From Gemmatimonas sp. (GTDB lineage: Bacteria > Gemmatimonadota > Gemmatimonadetes > Gemmatimonadales > Gemmatimonadaceae), in assembly GCF_027531815.1 (NCBI RefSeq), contig NZ_JAPZSK010000002.1, positions 124,001-188,000 on the forward strand: a DNA stretch of 64,000 nt, written 5' to 3'. The stretch's first letter is position 1. Each line of letters opens with the position of its first letter. The translations under genes and the position numbers were made by a program. Shown here piece after piece: positions 61,081 through 64,000 of the stretch. The notes below the pieces were generated by a model. That model worked only from the letters and a program-made list of their open reading frames with translations, was not told the origin of the DNA and made no database searches.

Positions 61081-63414
61081 TCACGGGCGCAGGTGTCGCA
61101 CGAAGAACTGCGTGCGCTGCTCGTCGTTGTAGCGGGCCGTCTGTCCAACCTGACCATGGCCCGAGTTGGCGAAGATCGACAGCTCGTGCTGGAAGCCCAG
61201 CCGCACCAGCTCCTCGGACATGCGCATCGTTTCGGGGAAGGTGGCCACATCGCTGAGGGCGCTCATGAGTCGCAGGTGGCCGCGCACCTTCGGGGCCAGC
61301 AGGATGGCGTTGGCCTGGTCGTACAGCGCTGCGTTCTGCTGCGGCAGCCCGAGATAGGTCTCGTACAGCTGGTTCCCCACGGGATCGAAGCCGGGGACCT
61401 CCACCGAGGCCGCCACGTAGAGGTCGGGGGCCTGCGCCAGCGCGCGCAGCGCGTAGTGCCCGCCCCACGAGCGTCCCCAGATGCCCACGCGGGTGAGATC
61501 CATGAAGGGGAGCCGGGCCCCCAACTGGCGAATGGCGCCCGCATGGTCGGCGATCTCGAACGTACCCCACTTCCGGAACACGACATCGTGGAACGCCTTC
61601 GATCGTCCGGGGGTCCCGCGCGCGTCGAGCGTGACCACTACGAACCCCAGATTGGCAAGTGCGCGGTTGTACTGCGCCGGTCCGGGTTCGGTGAAGGTGG
61701 TGGGGCGCACCGCGATCTGCGGCCCCGCGTAGAGGAACTCCACCACGGGATACGTGCGCGTGCTGTCGAAGTCGAAGGGGAGGTACATGGTGACCCACAG
61801 GTCGGTACTCCCGTCGGCGGCCTTCACGACGTATTCGCGCGGCGGGGTCCACCCCACGCGACGCAGGCGATCGAGGCTGGCCTCCCCCAGCGTCGTGACC
61901 AGTGTGCCGTCGGCCCGCCGCAGCGCCGTGCGCGGCGCACCCGCGGGGGACGACCACGTGTCCACGAAGCAGTCGGCCAGCGGGCACATCGTCACCTCGT
62001 GCATCCCCGACCCCTCGGTGAGGCGCTGGGCCGCGCCGCCGCCCGCGAGCGGCACCCGATACAGATGCCGATCGTACGGACGCGCCGGATCACCCTGCGC
62101 CAGGAAGTACACCCACCCGCGCGGCTGGTCCACGCGCACCACCGCGGTCACAGGAAAGCTGCCCTGCGTGAGGCGCGCCACCACGCGGCCATTCAGGTCG
62201 TAGCGGTACAGGTGGTCCCATCCGTCGCGCTCCGAGCGCCAGAGAAACCCGGTGCCGTCGGGAAGGATCGTCCACGGAAAATCGTCGCCCCACACCACCT
62301 CGTGGTGGTTGGTGAGGAAGGTGGGGGAGCGCTCGCTCATGATGACGCGGGCCTCGCCCGTGGATGGGTCCGCGGCCCATACCTCCACGCTGTGCAGCAG
62401 GCGGTCGTACTTGGCCACCAGCACGCGCGATTCGTCGGGCAGCCACCCCATGACCTCGAGGTAGCTGTCGCGGGTGTCCCCGAGCTGCAACGCCACCGGA
62501 CGCCCCCACACCACATCCAGAACATACAGCGAGGGCACCTGCAGCACGCCGCCCGCCCGCGTCCACCGCGTCTCCAGCGGCTCCACGAACATCTTGAGCC
62601 ATTGCGCGCCGAGCATCTTCTGCATGCCGCGCACATCGTTGCGTTGCGCCACAAAGCGCGTGCCGCTGGGGGACCACGGTTCCCAGCGGCGCGTCTCCAC
62701 GGTCCACAGTGAATCGGCGGTGCCGTCGGTGGTACGCATGAGGGTGCGCCCGTCGGTCGCCGAGCGCAGGGCGATGTCATGCCCCTGCACGCCGAGGTAC
62801 CAGCGGCCGTCGGGCGAGCGGCGCTCGAGATTGCGCGTTTCGCCGCCGCCGGTGAAGGACTCCTGCCAGAAGGGCTGCGGCCGCTGGCGGGTCAGTTCGC
62901 TGGTGGCCAGTCGATCGCCCTCGTTCGCGGTGGGGCGCGGTAGCCGCGTCAGCGCATAGGTGGCGAGCTCCAGCTGCCAGTTGTCCCCCTCCAGCTCGAA
63001 GCGCAGCTGCTGCGGCGCGGTGAACGCCACCTGGGCAAACGGCACCCCACGGCCGGCGGGCTCGTGGCCCAGCCGTTCGACGAGGGCGCGGCGCAGCCGC
63101 TCGGCATCCAGCAGCGGCGTCGTGCGTCCGGTGGCCAGCTCCACGCGCTGCAGCACCCGGTCGTTGGGGCCGCCGTCGGCGTACCAGAGACTCGTGCCCC
63201 CCGGGATCCACCCCGGCACCACCCGCCCGCCCTGAACGAGCTGATCGAAATCGAGGTAGGCGTCGTAGACCGCGCGACGCGCCGGGCTGATCGGGGCCGT
63301 CTGCGCCACCACTGGCGTGGCCAGCGATGATGCAGCCACGAGGGCGCCAACGAACACCGCGGCGGTACGCGCGCGGGGGGCTGCAGGACGATGAGGAGAC
63401 GGTGGCACGGACAC
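61081..63414 (-). CDS. Secreted S9B/DPP4-type dipeptidyl peptidase
   Basis: About 777 residues. Signal segment (VFVGALVAASSLATPVVAQ), eight-bladed-propeller-type N-terminal domain (DPP IV family, with RSPDGRWYLGVQG, TSLWYADGG and FLWRSERDGWDHLYRYD), and a C-terminal hydrolase with GIWGRSWGGHYALRAL as nucleophile elbow and a late NSGHGQ His. DPP4-type enzymes remove N-terminal dipeptides, usually Xaa-Pro. No ATG is available; GTG 63486, 63414 and 63408 are in frame. 63486 would overlap the upstream gene by 31 nt, so I chose 63414. Confidence 0.9.
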   Translation of the reverse strand: MSVPPSPHRPAAPRARTAAVFVGALVAASSLATPVVAQTAPISPARRAVYDAYLDFDQLVQGGRVVPGWIPGGTSLWYADGGPNDRVLQRVELATGRTTPLLDAERLRRALVERLGHEPAGRGVPFAQVAFTAPQQLRFELEGDNWQLELATYALTRLPRPTANEGDRLATSELTRQRPQPFWQESFTGGGETRNLERRSPDGRWYLGVQGHDIALRSATDGRTLMRTTDGTADSLWTVETRRWEPWSPSGTRFVAQRNDVRGMQKMLGAQWLKMFVEPLETRWTRAGGVLQVPSLYVLDVVWGRPVALQLGDTRDSYLEVMGWLPDESRVLVAKYDRLLHSVEVWAADPSTGEARVIMSERSPTFLTNHHEVVWGDDFPWTILPDGTGFLWRSERDGWDHLYRYDLNGRVVARLTQGSFPVTAVVRVDQPRGWVYFLAQGDPARPYDRHLYRVPLAGGGAAQRLTEGSGMHEVTMCPLADCFVDTWSSPAGAPRTALRRADGTLVTTLGEASLDRLRRVGWTPPREYVVKAADGSTDLWVTMYLPFDFDSTRTYPVVEFLYAGPQIAVRPTTFTEPGPAQYNRALANLGFVVVTLDARGTPGRSKAFHDVVFRKWGTFEIADHAGAIRQLGARLPFMDLTRVGIWGRSWGGHYALRALAQAPDLYVAASVEVPGFDPVGNQLYETYLGLPQQNAALYDQANAILLAPKVRGHLRLMSALSDVATFPETMRMSEELVRLGFQHELSIFANSGHGQVGQTARYNDEQRTQFFVRHLRP

Positions 63415-63455
63415 GACCGGTGGTGAGGGTGAGGGCTGGCTGGGCCCCCGGGGAA

Positions 63456-64000
63456 TCAGCGCGCGCCCTGCTGCTGCGCCAGCCACGCGTCTACACGCTG
63501 TTCAAGCGCGAAGAAGGGCAGCGGACCGTCGGCCAGGATTACCCGGTGGAAGGCGCGCGGGTCGAAGCGCGGCCCCAACGCCTGCTCGGCGCGCGTCCGC
63601 AGGCGCTGGAACGTCAGCATGCCCATGCGGTAGCCCAGCGCCTGGCCGGGAATGTCGCAGCAGTAGCGCAACACCTCCGACGCCACTTCGGCGTCGGAGA
63701 TCACCGAGTTGGCGCGCAGGTAGGCCAGCCCGCGCTCGTGGCTCCATCCGAGCAGATTGAGCCCGGTATCGAGCACCAGGCGCGCGGCGCTGTAGAGTTC
63801 CATGATGCGGCGCCCATAGCGGTCGTACGGATCCCGATAGCCCCCCATCAGCTCGGCCAGCGCGGCCGCGTATTCCCCCCACCCCTCGGTGTAGGCGGTG
63901 CTGGCGTAGTTGCGGCGCAGTGGGTGCTTGTTCGCCAGCACCTCCTGCACCAGCGCGAGGTGAAAGTGATGCCCCGGGTGGATCTCGTGGTACGCCAACC
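63456..64000 (-). CDS. DUF885-family protein, C-terminal part (runs off window)
   Basis: About 181 codons are visible; the N-terminus lies beyond 64000. DUF885 hallmarks: AYHEIHPGHHFHLAL (HE-x2-H zinc-protease-like motif), AYTEGWGEYAAALAE, and the late CCDIPGQALGYRMGMLTFQRLR. The family has metallopeptidase-like motifs and is common in this type of bacterium; the exact substrate is unknown. It ends 41 nt before the S9/DPP4 start and seems to be the first visible gene of the long minus-strand run. Confidence 0.9.
   Translation of the reverse strand, partial: LAYHEIHPGHHFHLALVQEVLANKHPLRRNYASTAYTEGWGEYAAALAELMGGYRDPYDRYGRRIMELYSAARLVLDTGLNLLGWSHERGLAYLRANSVISDAEVASEVLRYCCDIPGQALGYRMGMLTFQRLRTRAEQALGPRFDPRAFHRVILADGPLPFFALEQRVDAWLAQQQGAR

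Overview
The window is high-GC, densely coded bacterial DNA with many ATGA/GTGA stop-start overlaps. A SusC/RagA-type TonB receptor, three S9 peptidases, several lipoproteins and the overall protein style suggest Gemmatimonadota (Gemmatimonas-like). This is an inference from protein features; no rRNA or tRNA gene is present to confirm it.

Layout. (1) 1-1276, minus: 5' part of a TonB-linked outer-membrane receptor with a good sigma70-like promoter. (2) 1705-15288, plus: complete 14-gene complex I operon nuoABCDEFGHIJKLMN with separate nuoC and nuoD, followed by an NAD-type malic enzyme. (3) 16943-28141, minus: two redox operons in series. First come a GltD-like FAD/Fe-S oxidoreductase, korA and korB (2-oxoacid:ferredoxin oxidoreductase). 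Then, after a strong hairpin, fdsG-fdsB-fdsA-fdhD-fdsD-mobA, a complete soluble NAD-dependent formate dehydrogenase with its maturation genes. (4) 28275-28600: a decayed, frameshifted monomeric sarcosine oxidase. (5) 28574-38325, minus: GNAT acetyltransferase, zinc-ribbon SDR, S9 peptidase, serine beta-lactamase-like hydrolase, patatin, DUF1566 lipoprotein and an unknown lipoprotein. (6) 38433-46307: a secreted alpha/beta hydrolase, an outer-membrane barrel, a di-heme cytochrome c peroxidase lipoprotein, and a small DUF2147-SDR-membrane protein operon. (7) 46332-46391: four copies of a TGACA-N-TGTCA operator between that operon and a divergent tetR gene. (8) 46991-52154, plus: small membrane protein, Ig-like lipoprotein, S9 peptidase, MFS transporter. 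(9) 52218-64000, minus: an unbroken nine-gene run of DUF885 protein, S9/DPP4-type peptidase, SRPBCC-hydrolase fusion, M19 dipeptidase, alpha/beta hydrolase and soxB-soxD-soxA-soxG (heterotetrameric sarcosine oxidase).

How it fits together. Complex I, malic enzyme, 2-oxoacid:ferredoxin oxidoreductase and formate dehydrogenase form a block of central redox metabolism that feeds NADH and reduced ferredoxin to respiration. The right half looks like peptide feeding. Secreted S9, M19 and DUF885 enzymes are placed in the same run as a sarcosine oxidase, which suggests breakdown of peptides that end in N-methyl or imino amino acids. Sarcosine oxidase releases a one-carbon unit, and the formate dehydrogenase in the same window could finish its oxidation. 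I regard the peptidase-sox run as the best candidate for an undescribed system. No CRISPR array, insertion sequence, integrase, rRNA or tRNA was seen.
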